Assembly (NCBI GenBank): GCA_028703735.1 | Contig: JAQVMI010000014.1 | Span: 1 to 13,893, forward strand | Direction: 5' to 3' | Source: Candidatus Cloacimonadota bacterium | GTDB taxonomy: Bacteria; Cloacimonadota; Cloacimonadia; Cloacimonadales; Cloacimonadaceae | DNA: 13,893 nucleotides | Shown here: positions 1 through 6,635 of the stretch, one piece after another | Position numbering within the stretch: position 1 is the stretch's first letter | Layout of the letters: each line of letters starts with the position of its first letter | Notes under the pieces: model-generated | The model's input: only the letters and a program-made list of their open reading frames with translations | The model's database searches: none | What the model was told of the DNA's origin: nothing | Program-made: the position numbers and the translations under genes

Positions 1-24
1 TAGTGGTTTAGTCAAGGAAAATAT

Positions 25-198
25 TTGCAACAGCGAAAATTGCTTCTGATAGTCGCATTGTTGTTCTTACTTGGAAACGGTGCATATATTGGCATTGTTG
101 GTCTTTTAAGCTTGTTGCTTTCTACTACAGATAGATTTTTTAATAACATAGTGTTATATCCAAACCGTTTTCACGATCTTTATTCAAGCGAATCGTGA
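25..198 (+). CDS. Possible short membrane protein or 3' remnant of one
   Basis: A reading frame open from base 4 to a TGA at 196-198 encodes two strongly hydrophobic stretches (KLLLIVALLFLLG and IGIVGLLSLLL) and a polar C-terminal tail. The in-frame TAG at 1-3 stops it continuing to the left. The only plausible start is TTG at 25, preceded by AAGGA at 14-18 with 6-base spacing, giving 57 residues. It could instead be the frameshifted 3' end of a larger membrane protein to the left of the window. I do not recognise a family. Its last 19 bases overlap, antisense, the end of the broken transposase gene. The amino-acid pattern looks like real membrane protein, but the lack of an ATG and the edge position keep this tentative. 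Confidence 0.3.
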   Translation: MQQRKLLLIVALLFLLGNGAYIGIVGLLSLLLSTTDRFFNNIVLYPNRFHDLYSSES

Positions 199-645
199 AA
201 AACATAGCTTTTGTCATATTTGATCTGATATTTTGTTAACAGTGATTCATATTCGCTTAAGAAGGACTTATTGCTATGATGCTCCTCCTGGTGCACTATG
301 TAATCCCGCACCTTTTCCAAACCACTTTGGGCTACTGAAAATGCTCCGAAACCATCCTGCCATTTAAACTTACCTAAGCCCCAGCCCTTTTCATTGATGA
401 ACCTGCTGGTATTTGCCTTGAACTTTTGCGCAAATTCAGACACAGAGAGGGTTGGGTGCAAGCCTACCAACAGATGAATATGATCCTCCATACCCCCAAT
501 GCACTGTAAAAAAGCAATTCAAATCTCTTACTATGCCAGCAGAATAATCATACAGCTCCTTTTGAACATCACCATGCAAGATGTGTAATCTGGACTGGGT
601 GGCAAATACATAGTGAATGTAGATTTGGGTATAGGTATTAGCCAT
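180..645 (-). pseudogene. REP-associated tyrosine transposase (RAYT, IS200-like Y1 family), frameshifted
   Basis: Two overlapping minus-strand frames together make one Y1/HUH transposase of about 150 residues. The N-terminal part (start ATG at 645, 5 bases after AAGGAGA at 657-651) reads MANTYTQIYIHYVFATQSR, the usual opening of these proteins. The frame then goes wrong and the match resumes one base out of phase with GGMEDHIHLLVGL, which carries the HUH metal-binding pair (HIH). It continues with FINEKGWGLGKFKWQDGFGAFS and ends with YIVHQEEHH, whose tyrosine is the likely catalytic nucleophile. Removing one T from the six-T run (plus-strand A run 508-513) restores a continuous frame, giving DLNCFLQCIGGMEDHIH. 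Known RAYTs act on REP palindromes near their own gene, and such repeats lie upstream at 762-999. It is either a recent pseudogene, a sequencing error in a homopolymer, or (less likely) expressed through slippage. Confidence 0.85.
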
Positions 646-761
646 CATATTCTCCTTTGGGAAGTTATGTAATATGAGATTCCTTGGGTTCCCTTGGTTC
701 GCATTGGGTTCTCATAGGGTCAATGTATCAGATACAAACGATTCGTCAATCAGTTTGTGTT

Positions 762-791
762 AGTCCCATCGGGACGATATTTTAGATAGCA
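762..791 (+). repeat. REP-like palindrome, copy A
   Basis: The unit has a GTCCC-ATC-GGGAC hairpin followed by the tail GATATTTTAGATAGCA. It is the same family as the four copies at 815, 876, 928 and 973, and has the same orientation as the 815 copy. Confidence 0.85.
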
Positions 792-814
792 CTACAGTAC
801 AACAATACCTTCAG

Positions 815-844
815 AGTCCCTTCGGGACGATATTTTAGATAGCA
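815..844 (+). repeat. REP-like palindrome, copy B
   Basis: The unit has a GTCCC-TTC-GGGAC hairpin with the same AT-rich tail as copy A. Bases 814-841 are the exact reverse complement of 876-903, so copies B and C can pair as a 28-bp perfect stem around a 34-base loop. Confidence 0.85.
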
Positions 845-875
845 ATTCCCTCCCCCCTAAAACCTTATGAAGGTA

Positions 876-902
876 TATCTAAAATATCGTCCCGAAGGGA
901 CT
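876..902 (-). repeat. REP-like palindrome, copy C (inverted)
   Basis: This is the exact inverted partner of copy B over the hairpin and tail, but it lacks the final GCA of copies A, B and D. Confidence 0.85.
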
Positions 903-927
903 CGACACTACTATTGAACAGATTCAT

Positions 928-957
928 TGCTATCTAAAATGCCGTCCCGATGGGACT
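928..957 (-). repeat. REP-like palindrome, copy D (inverted)
   Basis: On the minus strand this reads like copy A, with the ATC loop and the GATAGCA end. It differs from copy A at two adjacent positions, reading GGCATTTT instead of GATATTTT in the tail. Confidence 0.85.
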
Positions 958-972
958 CTAATGCATGTCTGG

Positions 973-999
973 TACCTAAAATGCCGTCCTGGTGGAACT
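973..999 (-). repeat. REP-like palindrome, degenerate copy E (inverted)
   Basis: This is the most diverged copy. On the minus strand its hairpin reads GTTCC-ACC-AGGAC, with a weakened stem, followed by GGCATTTTAGGTA. It shares the GGCATTTT tail variant with neighbouring copy D, which suggests local duplication followed by decay. It lies 74 bases downstream of the nitroreductase stop. Confidence 0.7.
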
Positions 1000-1073
1000 G
1001 AATAAGATTTGTAATGCATTCGTATGTTACCCCAGTTAATCCAAACACCATTATTACTACGAAAAGAGCAGAT

Positions 1074-1961
1074 TTATTCTTCTCCAAGATCAAGAACGGA
1101 TTCATCCATCATTTTCCATTCATCAAACCAATCAATCCCCTGTTTTTTAAGAAAATCTATAAATTTACCATTGCCAAGAGGCATTGTGGCTGCGTGATAG
1201 TGCAAGCCAAACAACCTTTGGATAGGTGAAATCCAGCCGCGTTGTTTTATGCGTTCTATCAGTTCATCGGCATATTCTTTGCCTTTAACAGCCTGGCAAA
1301 TATCATGGAACACTTGGATGTTATTATCGTTCAGTTCTATGTGTTTATCGTTCTCACGCTCTGTGTATCTGGCATAAAGCTGCTCCGGATTATAGCTTTG
1401 ATACTTTTCCTCGTGCACCATAACCTCAGGAGTGAATTTTTTCCGGATGCCGGGAGTGGAAGCAGGATAACCAATAACTACAAGTACAACCGGAATAACC
1501 AGCTTGGGCAGATCAAACATCTGCACACAGGTCTCAAAATGCTCCATAATCGTGCCTATGTAGCAAGAACCAAGTCCCATGGCATCTGCTGCTGTGCAAA
1601 CGTTCTGTGCTACGATAAGCGTATCCTGAAATGAGATCCAGAAATGGCGGAAAGCGTGCCCTGCTGTGTAAGGAACTTCACCATAATCCGCTAAAATCTG
1701 GTTGCGATGCAAATCCAAACAAAAAAGCAGATTAACAGGTGCTTTACCGATAAAAGGCTGCCAACAAAGTTCACCCAATTTTTTACGGACTTTCCTATTC
1801 GTTATCTTAATAATTGAGACAGGCTGGTTGTTGCCTCCAGACGGGGCATTACAGGCAGTTTGCATTAAAAGCTCAATTTTCTCCGGCTCTATTTCCTGAT
1901 CGCTAAAATTACGCAGGCTGGCACGTTCATTCAGTAGCCTCAAGGTTTCGTTGGGGAACAT
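1074..1961 (-). CDS. Nitroreductase-family FMN oxidoreductase
   Basis: The protein has 295 residues and is cytoplasmic. The nitroreductase fold is shown by the N-terminal RASLRNFSDQEI (residues 13-24), a flavin-phosphate-binding RSxRxF-type segment, and by NAPSGGNNQP (about 37-46), the conserved SGxNxQP flavin site. A central helix with TAADAMGLGSCYIG (about 123-136) is the usual core of the family. About 70 residues follow the core (VFHDICQAVKG onwards, with GWISPIQRLFGLHYH); such long tails occur in some family members and leave the substrate open. Nitroreductases pass electrons from NAD(P)H through FMN to nitro compounds, quinones or enones, and the physiological substrate cannot be told here. 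ATG 1961 is supported by AAGGAG seven bases upstream. The gene appears monocistronic, with REP-like palindromes downstream that could act as transcript ends. Confidence 0.9.
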   Translation of the reverse strand: MFPNETLRLLNERASLRNFSDQEIEPEKIELLMQTACNAPSGGNNQPVSIIKITNRKVRKKLGELCWQPFIGKAPVNLLFCLDLHRNQILADYGEVPYTAGHAFRHFWISFQDTLIVAQNVCTAADAMGLGSCYIGTIMEHFETCVQMFDLPKLVIPVVLVVIGYPASTPGIRKKFTPEVMVHEEKYQSYNPEQLYARYTERENDKHIELNDNNIQVFHDICQAVKGKEYADELIERIKQRGWISPIQRLFGLHYHAATMPLGNGKFIDFLKKQGIDWFDEWKMMDESVLDLGEE

Positions 1962-2146
1962 ATTATCTCCTTATTGTTTGATGTTTCCTTGTAATTGTAG
2001 GGTGCGCTTGGCGTCAAACAAAATTATCTAAGCTTGCTTGAATAATCTGATTTTTGGGAGATTCTAAGAAAAGCAGTCCAGTAGTAAGATGTTATAGCCA
2101 ACTAACTAATTATCTCATGTTTTTTGGTAATAAGCTGTTAGTGAGG

Positions 2147-2383
2147 TTAGACAGCAACAAAAAGCCAAAAAGAAATGTATTGACAGATTATGACTTACAA
2201 AAAAGACTTAATTTTAACACTTTACGTATAGATTGGACGGTTCATTACTCATACTTGTAATACGTTTTTCTATCCAGAATGTCGGCTATTGAGAGGAATG
2301 ATGAAAGTTTTTCGTAACACAGCAGCTTTAGCAGCGAACACTTTGTTTGCCTGCTTAATTCTCTGGATCATCCTGCCAGGACA
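2147..2383 (+). repeat. Direct repeat, copy 1: leader plus signal-peptide cassette
   Basis: These 237 bases recur at 3786-4023 with six substitutions and one inserted base (about 97% identity). The copy spans the untranslated leader, putative promoter, ribosome binding site and the first 27-28 codons of the secreted protein that follows. No similarity is visible to the left of the boundary at 2147 or to the right of 2383. Confidence 0.95.
2233..2261 (+). promoter_or_regulatory. Candidate sigma-70-like promoter of the secreted-protein gene
   Basis: A -10-like TGTAAT at 2256-2261 lies 17 bases after a weak -35-like TTGGAC at 2233-2238, which would start transcription about 30 bases before the ATG. 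Both boxes are unchanged in the duplicate copy, but that copy is too young for this to be strong evidence. A perfect TTGACA occurs further upstream at 2180-2185, without a well-spaced -10. Confidence 0.3.
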
Positions 2384-3548
2384 TCTGAGAGCACAAACAT
2401 TACCACAGGTTTACTTCATTACTGAGTTTAACACCAGTCAAAGTACCCCATATTACAGTGAGGGCTACCAGTACTACTACGGACATACTGCTGATAACCC
2501 TTTGGTAGCCAATACAGTGCGTAGTGTAATAACGTATCACAGCGAGGGAGGTACTACAACCATTGATACAACATATGCTTTTTCCGGCAGTTTTGAACAG
2601 CACGATGGTTACTTTATTTGTAGAAGCCCGGGTGGATTACCTCATGGTGGTTTGATAACATACCGCACAAGCAAGATTACCAATGATGGCTACTATTTGG
2701 AGGATGACTACTCCAATGACCTAAACAATGTAAACCCCTTTCACAGAACCTGGTACACTTACAATGATGACATGAAACTGGTAAGAACTATACATAAAAC
2801 GTACAGCTCTTGGCATAAATATGAATGCGAAATTGATAGCTTGGGAAGGCGTTTGCAGGTAGTTGAGTACTCTTCGGTTGATTCTTTAAACTGGACTCCG
2901 ATTTATCGCACTCGCTACTTATACAACGGTAATCCCACAAGTATTACCGTAGATTTTGAGAAGTTCCTATGCTATCCTCCGTCTCGTTACAATCTCAACC
3001 CAGAAGGGATGCCTTTATATATCAATAATGACTGGGAAATTGAGAGCTATGGGATAAGCGGATGGTACAACGATGAATGGACTACCGAAAGTATTAGTAA
3101 CTTCATCTTAAATGAAACAACTACAGGGTATTATATGTACTTCTTTATGAGCTACTTGGCTTGGGATCTAAACGGATTGCCGATAAATTTGGGCTCTCCT
3201 AATGGATATGACAATCCGGGATATAGATTGGTTTATTCGCATACCAGTCAAGTGGAGGTGGATGATGATCTTGTGCCGGAAACAGCCCCTCTTTCCAGTT
3301 TGTATGATGCCTATCCTAATCCCTTCCGCAAGGGTGAATCTGTCTGCATTAAAACTGAGATTGAAGAGCAGGAAACAGGAACCCTCTCGCTCTTTAACCT
3401 GCGGGGACAATGCATTGCGAGCCATACTCTTGATGGGGGAACACAACAAACCACCTTCAGCAGCAAGGGACTTCCCTCCGGTATCTATCTCTATCAATTG
3501 CGGACAAATAACTTCACCGAAACGAAAAAGCTGGTTCTACTAAAATAG
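2301..3548 (+). CDS. Secreted protein with type IX secretion C-terminal sorting domain
   Basis: The protein has 415 residues from ATG 2301. An N-terminal signal peptide (hydrophobic core ALAANTLFACLILWIIL, probable cleavage after GHLRA near residue 31) is followed by a tyrosine- and asparagine-rich body. In the middle there is a YD/RHS-like strand pattern (TWYTYNDDMKLVRTI, EIDSLGRRLQVVEYSS, YRTRYLYNGN). The last 78 residues (338-415) are a Por-secretion-tail domain: YPNPF opening, then LSLFNLRGQ, then SGIYLYQL, and a basic KKLVLLK end. Such domains route proteins through the type IX system across the outer membrane. The body matches no enzyme family I recognise; an adhesin or surface-structure role is only a guess. 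ATG 2298 is also possible. An upstream in-frame TTG at 2289 is unlikely because the duplicate copy has TTT there. AGAGGA at 2292-2297 is the ribosome binding site. Confidence 0.88.
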   Translation: MKVFRNTAALAANTLFACLILWIILPGHLRAQTLPQVYFITEFNTSQSTPYYSEGYQYYYGHTADNPLVANTVRSVITYHSEGGTTTIDTTYAFSGSFEQHDGYFICRSPGGLPHGGLITYRTSKITNDGYYLEDDYSNDLNNVNPFHRTWYTYNDDMKLVRTIHKTYSSWHKYECEIDSLGRRLQVVEYSSVDSLNWTPIYRTRYLYNGNPTSITVDFEKFLCYPPSRYNLNPEGMPLYINNDWEIESYGISGWYNDEWTTESISNFILNETTTGYYMYFFMSYLAWDLNGLPINLGSPNGYDNPGYRLVYSHTSQVEVDDDLVPETAPLSSLYDAYPNPFRKGESVCIKTEIEEQETGTLSLFNLRGQCIASHTLDGGTQQTTFSSKGLPSGIYLYQLRTNNFTETKKLVLLK

Positions 3549-3613
3549 GATAAGCTGCCCTTAGAATCGCACAATGCTAAGGTTCACGATAGCTTCTGAT
3601 TCCATTTGAGCAG

Positions 3614-3673
3614 GAGTCATTCAGCCACACCCCGCTTTTCAACTTGCCTATATCATCGCTGGCTGAAGGACTC
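3614..3673. other. Inverted repeat downstream of the secreted-protein gene
   Basis: Arms 3614-3627 (GAGTCATTCAGCCA) and 3660-3673 (TGGCTGAAGGACTC) pair over 14 positions with one mismatch around a 32-base loop, 65 bases after the stop codon. No T-run follows, so it is not a standard intrinsic terminator. It could stabilise the transcript or be a mobile-element scar. Confidence 0.5.
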
Positions 3674-3785
3674 ATTGCGTGGAGTGGATTGGTGCATGCA
3701 ATGAGGACTGGTATAACATTGCCCACTTATTCTCCTTTACTGTAAAGAAGGCAGGGTAACTTGATTCAGATTATTGAACAGTCTC

Positions 3786-4023
3786 TTAGGCAGCAACAAA
3801 AAGCCAAAAAGAAATGTATTGACAGATTATGACTTACAAGAAAGACTTAATTTTAGCACTTTACGTATAGATTGGACGGTTCATTACTCATACTTGTAAT
3901 CACGTTTTTCTATCCAGAATGTCGGCTATTTAGAGGAATGATGAAAGTTTTTCGTAACACAGCAGCTTTAGCAACGAACACTTTATTTGCCTGCTTAATT
4001 CTCTGGATCATCCTGCCAGGACA
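3786..4023 (+). repeat. Direct repeat, copy 2: leader plus signal-peptide cassette
   Basis: This is the second copy of the segment at 2147-2383, 1,639 bases downstream in the same orientation. It carries the leader, AGAGGA ribosome binding site, both ATGs and the signal-peptide codons. It then breaks off at CCAGGACA and joins unrelated sequence 27 bases before the end of purE. The three changes in the leader before the inserted base are all A to G relative to copy 1. Confidence 0.95.
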
Positions 4024-4039
4024 ATTAGAATCTTTTTAA
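3941..4039 (+). pseudogene. Truncated duplicate of the secreted-protein gene (signal peptide only)
   Basis: Within repeat copy 2 the frame starts at the equivalent ATG and encodes a 32-residue peptide, beginning MKVFRNTAALATNTLF and ending ILPGQLESF before TAA. It repeats the signal peptide of the 2301-3548 protein with one amino-acid change (A12 to T), then loses the match just before the signal peptidase site. The body and sorting domain are absent. The leader and ribosome binding site are nearly intact, so a signal-peptide-like membrane peptide could still be made. The simplest reading is the remnant of a tandem duplicate removed by deletion. Confidence 0.8.
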
Positions 4040-4050
4040 GCAAGGTCATA

Positions 4051-4542
4051 CTACAGTGTCATATTCGCTGATTTTGCAATAACAAGGTCTTTCATCTCAC
4101 GCTTGTACAGGATTATCTTATAGAGAATAGAGGAATCAGCAGTGGAAACAATCTGGGCTGCCAGAATTCCGGCATTTTTAGCTCCATTCAGCGCAACAGT
4201 TGCCACAGGAACTCCCGCCGGCATTTGTAAGATCGAAAGCACGGAGTCCCAGCCGTCAATAGAATTGCTTGATTTCACCGGTACACCAATCACAGGCAGG
4301 GGTGTAATGGCGGCAATCATTCCGGGCAAATGAGCGGCACCACCTGCACCGGCAATAATTACCTTGATACCCCTTTTGTGAGCGTTTTGGGCAAATTCAA
4401 AGAGCTTTTCTGGAGTTCTATGCGCTGAAACTATGTCTATCTCGTATCCAATCTCGAGACGCTCGAGGATTTCTGCTGCGTGTTTCATAATCGCCAAATC
4501 CGAATCTGAACCCATTACAATGCTAACTAATTTCCCTTCCAT
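4051..4542 (-). CDS. purE: 5-(carboxyamino)imidazole ribonucleotide mutase PurE, class I
   Basis: The enzyme has 163 residues, a normal length. It rearranges N5-CAIR to CAIR in de novo purine synthesis and is usually a cytoplasmic octamer. Visible class I landmarks are MGSDSDL (10-16), SAHRTP (39-44) with the catalytic-region histidine, the glycine-rich AGAGGAAHLPGM loop (64-75), and VIGVPV followed by SSNSIDGWDSVLSILQMPAGVPVAT split across 84-115. Class I enzymes work with PurK, and purK lies immediately upstream with the start of purE inside its end (16-base overlap), which implies translational coupling. GAAGGT about seven bases before the ATG can serve as ribosome binding site. The stop lies 27 bases from the end of the truncated repeat copy, so the rearrangement there stopped short of the gene. 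Confidence 0.97.
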   Translation of the reverse strand: MEGKLVSIVMGSDSDLAIMKHAAEILERLEIGYEIDIVSAHRTPEKLFEFAQNAHKRGIKVIIAGAGGAAHLPGMIAAITPLPVIGVPVKSSNSIDGWDSVLSILQMPAGVPVATVALNGAKNAGILAAQIVSTADSSILYKIILYKREMKDLVIAKSANMTL

Positions 4543-5693
4543 GATTTTACCTTCAATACATTCTTAACTTGATCTGCTTTTGTTTTAGCACTTTCCAAGG
4601 TCGATGACAGCACTGTCACATGACCCATTTTACGATAAGGTTTAGTTATTTTTTTCCCATAAAGGTGAATTTTGACGCCTTCTATAGCCATGGATTCTAT
4701 CAATCCTTCATACCAGACGTGACCATCATGCCCTGGGGAACCTACGATGTTTATCATTACAGATGGCAACAATATCTCTGTGCTTCCCAAGGGTAAACTC
4801 AGGATTGCCCTAAGATGCTGCTCAAACTGAGATGTCATATTGCTTTCAATAGTGTGATGCCCACTATTGTGGGGTCTGGGAGCCATTTCATTAACGATAA
4901 CATTGCCCTCTGAGTCGATGAAAAACTCAATGGCAAGTAAACCCTCCATCTCAAGTACGTTAATGATATTAGTGGCGTAGTTAAGCACCTTCACGGATTG
5001 CTCTTCAGAGATGGAAGAAGGACATATCAGCCTATCCACAAGATTTACCTTTGGATCAAAGATCATTTCAACAGCAGGATAGGCTCTTACTTCACCCTGT
5101 TTATTCCTGGCTACGATTACGGATACTTCTTTATCTATAGGGATTTTACGCTCTACTATCGAATCACCTGATAAAAGCTTGGTAAGGTCGTTTTTATTGG
5201 TTATGATTGCAACACCTCTCCCATCATAACCACCTTTTCTGATTTTTTGCACAAAGGGGAAGTCTATCAAGCCTGCTTCAATCTTTTCAATGATATACTC
5301 AGGTGCATCAAATGAACTGAACTCCGCAGTGGGAATGCAGTTTCTTTTGAAAAAATCCTTTTGCAGACCTTTGTCCTGGATGATTTCTAATACATCGGGA
5401 TCTGGAACCACCCTGCAGCCTTCTGTTTTGAGCTTTTTTAACGCATCTATATTTATACTTTCAATTTCATAGGTTAACACGTCTACCAGCTTTCCAAACT
5501 GATAAACCGACTCGTAATCGAGGTGGCTCCCTTTTACGTAATGTGATGCAATGCTCCGGGCGGGGCAGTGTTCTTCATTATCCAAAACATAGGTCAAGAT
5601 ATCCCATTTGCTCGCTTCCTGGATGAGCATTTTGCCCAGTTGACCACCGGCTATGATGCCAAGCTTCAAGCTTGAAGTCTTCAATTTGTCCAT
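4527..5693 (-). CDS. purK: N5-carboxyaminoimidazole ribonucleotide synthase PurK
   Basis: The protein has 388 residues and is an ATP-grasp enzyme. It joins bicarbonate to AIR using ATP to make N5-CAIR, the substrate of PurE. The N-terminal LGIIAGGQLGKMLIQEA (11-27) is the glycine-rich loop of the biotin-carboxylase-like N domain. RKGGYDGRG (152-160) is the ATP-grasp glycine loop, and IEFFID with NEMAPRPHNSGHHTIE (255-283) provides the metal- and substrate-binding acidic residues. The C-terminal domain ends with GHVTVLSS and an alpha-helical tail. The start ATG 5693 has only a weak purine-rich AAGAAAG before it. The gene is first in a two-gene operon with purE. No purine riboswitch core is visible upstream, so control by a repressor or promoter strength is more likely. 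Confidence 0.97.
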   Translation of the reverse strand: MDKLKTSSLKLGIIAGGQLGKMLIQEASKWDILTYVLDNEEHCPARSIASHYVKGSHLDYESVYQFGKLVDVLTYEIESINIDALKKLKTEGCRVVPDPDVLEIIQDKGLQKDFFKRNCIPTAEFSSFDAPEYIIEKIEAGLIDFPFVQKIRKGGYDGRGVAIITNKNDLTKLLSGDSIVERKIPIDKEVSVIVARNKQGEVRAYPAVEMIFDPKVNLVDRLICPSSISEEQSVKVLNYATNIINVLEMEGLLAIEFFIDSEGNVIVNEMAPRPHNSGHHTIESNMTSQFEQHLRAILSLPLGSTEILLPSVMINIVGSPGHDGHVWYEGLIESMAIEGVKIHLYGKKITKPYRKMGHVTVLSSTLESAKTKADQVKNVLKVKSWKGN

Positions 5694-6029
5694 ATCTTTC
5701 TTTTCTTAGTTACTTTAGTCGGTTGTGGGGTCTAATTGCATCTCATTATTCATACCAGATTTATAATGAAGATATTGGTTGTTACGTTGTTGGTGTCGAA
5801 AACTAGGAAGAGCCAAACAATTCAGAGATTCGCGCATTCGTAATCCGTTGTAGTGGCACCCCAGACTCATAATAAGTGCGTTTGTTTCAAGCAAATTTTG
5901 AAAGACGTGCCTGTCAAGGCATTTTTCTCATCTTTATCACATATCCCATGAAACTATTTAAAAAATATCAAAGAACTTGACAACTAAAGGGGTTCTACTT
6001 GCTTTGCTCAAAAGTTTGCAGAGGTTAAA
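5694..6029. other. Divergent intergenic region between purK and the small exported protein
   Basis: This 336-base stretch separates two outward-facing genes and should hold both promoters. Visible items are a perfect TTGACA at 5977-5982 (no good -10 at 16-18 bases) and a short hairpin at 5908-5921 (TGCCT-GTCA-AGGCA) followed by TTTTT on the plus strand. The hairpin resembles a small terminator but has no gene behind it. No reading frame, tRNA or known RNA motif is evident. Confidence 0.4.
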
Positions 6030-6509
6030 ATGAAACAGATTATTATTGCTATTGCTTTTCTTATGCTTTTGTTACCCTTAGTTGCATCCGGCTTGGAGGA
6101 TTGCGTTAATGATATGCTGGCTTTGGGGCAGTATACAACCATCGATGGGAACAAAGTGTTTATGTCTTCCACTTATTGGAGCGATAAGGTGTACGAAGAA
6201 ACAGGTGCTTATAATTTTATAACTTTTTCAGCTTATTATTTCCTGGCAGTTCATCATGAATGGGATACAATGTCATCCTCGAGCATTGTTAGCAACATGG
6301 AAAGTGCAGATTGCATTGCGTGTCCTTGGTCAAATGGCTATGGAGCTGCTTTGCTGACAATTAAGTTAAGCGATATATATAACAATTTTGGCAGCGGTTC
6401 CTATGATGAATTGGGTGAAGAGGGTCTTGTTGATGCCATAAACACTTTTATACATCGAAACGGTGATAGATCAGCTTTGCAATACGAAGAGGAGTATTAC
6501 GAAGAGTAG
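6030..6509 (+). CDS. Small exported protein of unknown function
   Basis: The protein has 159 residues. A clear N-terminal signal peptide (MKQ followed by IIIAIAFLMLLLPLVAS, probable cleavage near residue 20-21) gives a mature protein of about 138 residues exported to the periplasm or beyond. There are three cysteines in the mature part: C25, and a CxxC pair at C95 and C98 (ADCIACPW). The pair could form a disulfide or, less likely, bind metal. The tail is very acidic (EEEYYEE). There is no lipobox and no type IX sorting domain. I do not recognise a family. AGAGG lies eight bases before the ATG. It stands alone, with purK divergent on the left and a long repeat array on the right. Codon use and the clean signal peptide support a real gene. 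Confidence 0.75.
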   Translation: MKQIIIAIAFLMLLLPLVASGLEDCVNDMLALGQYTTIDGNKVFMSSTYWSDKVYEETGAYNFITFSAYYFLAVHHEWDTMSSSSIVSNMESADCIACPWSNGYGAALLTIKLSDIYNNFGSGSYDELGEEGLVDAINTFIHRNGDRSALQYEEEYYEE

Positions 6510-6528
6510 CATTTTTTTATTGCAAGAA

Positions 6529-6578
6529 ACGAACTTTGAACCCCTACGGTTTTTGCCACTTACGATGAAAAAGTTCGT
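6529..6578. other. Inverted repeat after the small exported-protein gene
   Basis: ACGAACTTT (6529-6537) and AAAGTTCGT (6570-6578) are perfect 9-base arms around a 32-base loop. A second small hairpin, CACTA-CGT-TAGTG, follows at 6610-6622. Neither has a proper T-run, so a role in ending the transcript is only possible. Confidence 0.35.
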
Positions 6579-6635
6579 AGCGGAGAATTCCAGTTTTCCA
6601 TAATAGAGACACTACGTTAGTGCGTCTTTCATTTG

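Noticed and set aside
911..1105. Minus-strand frame over the REP cluster
   Set aside because: It starts inside the end of the nitroreductase gene and its second half is only translated REP sequence.
1242..1634. Plus-strand frame antisense to the nitroreductase
   Set aside because: It is fully inside a well-supported gene on the other strand and has no recognisable protein features or ribosome binding site.
2054..2260. Small plus-strand frame ahead of the secreted protein
   Set aside because: It starts with TTG and has no family. All three substitutions inside it in the duplicate copy change the amino acid (D to G, K to E, N to S), so nothing indicates selection for protein.
5694..5830. Purine riboswitch ahead of purK
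   Set aside because: No conserved purine-aptamer core or paired loop sequences could be found on the minus strand leader.
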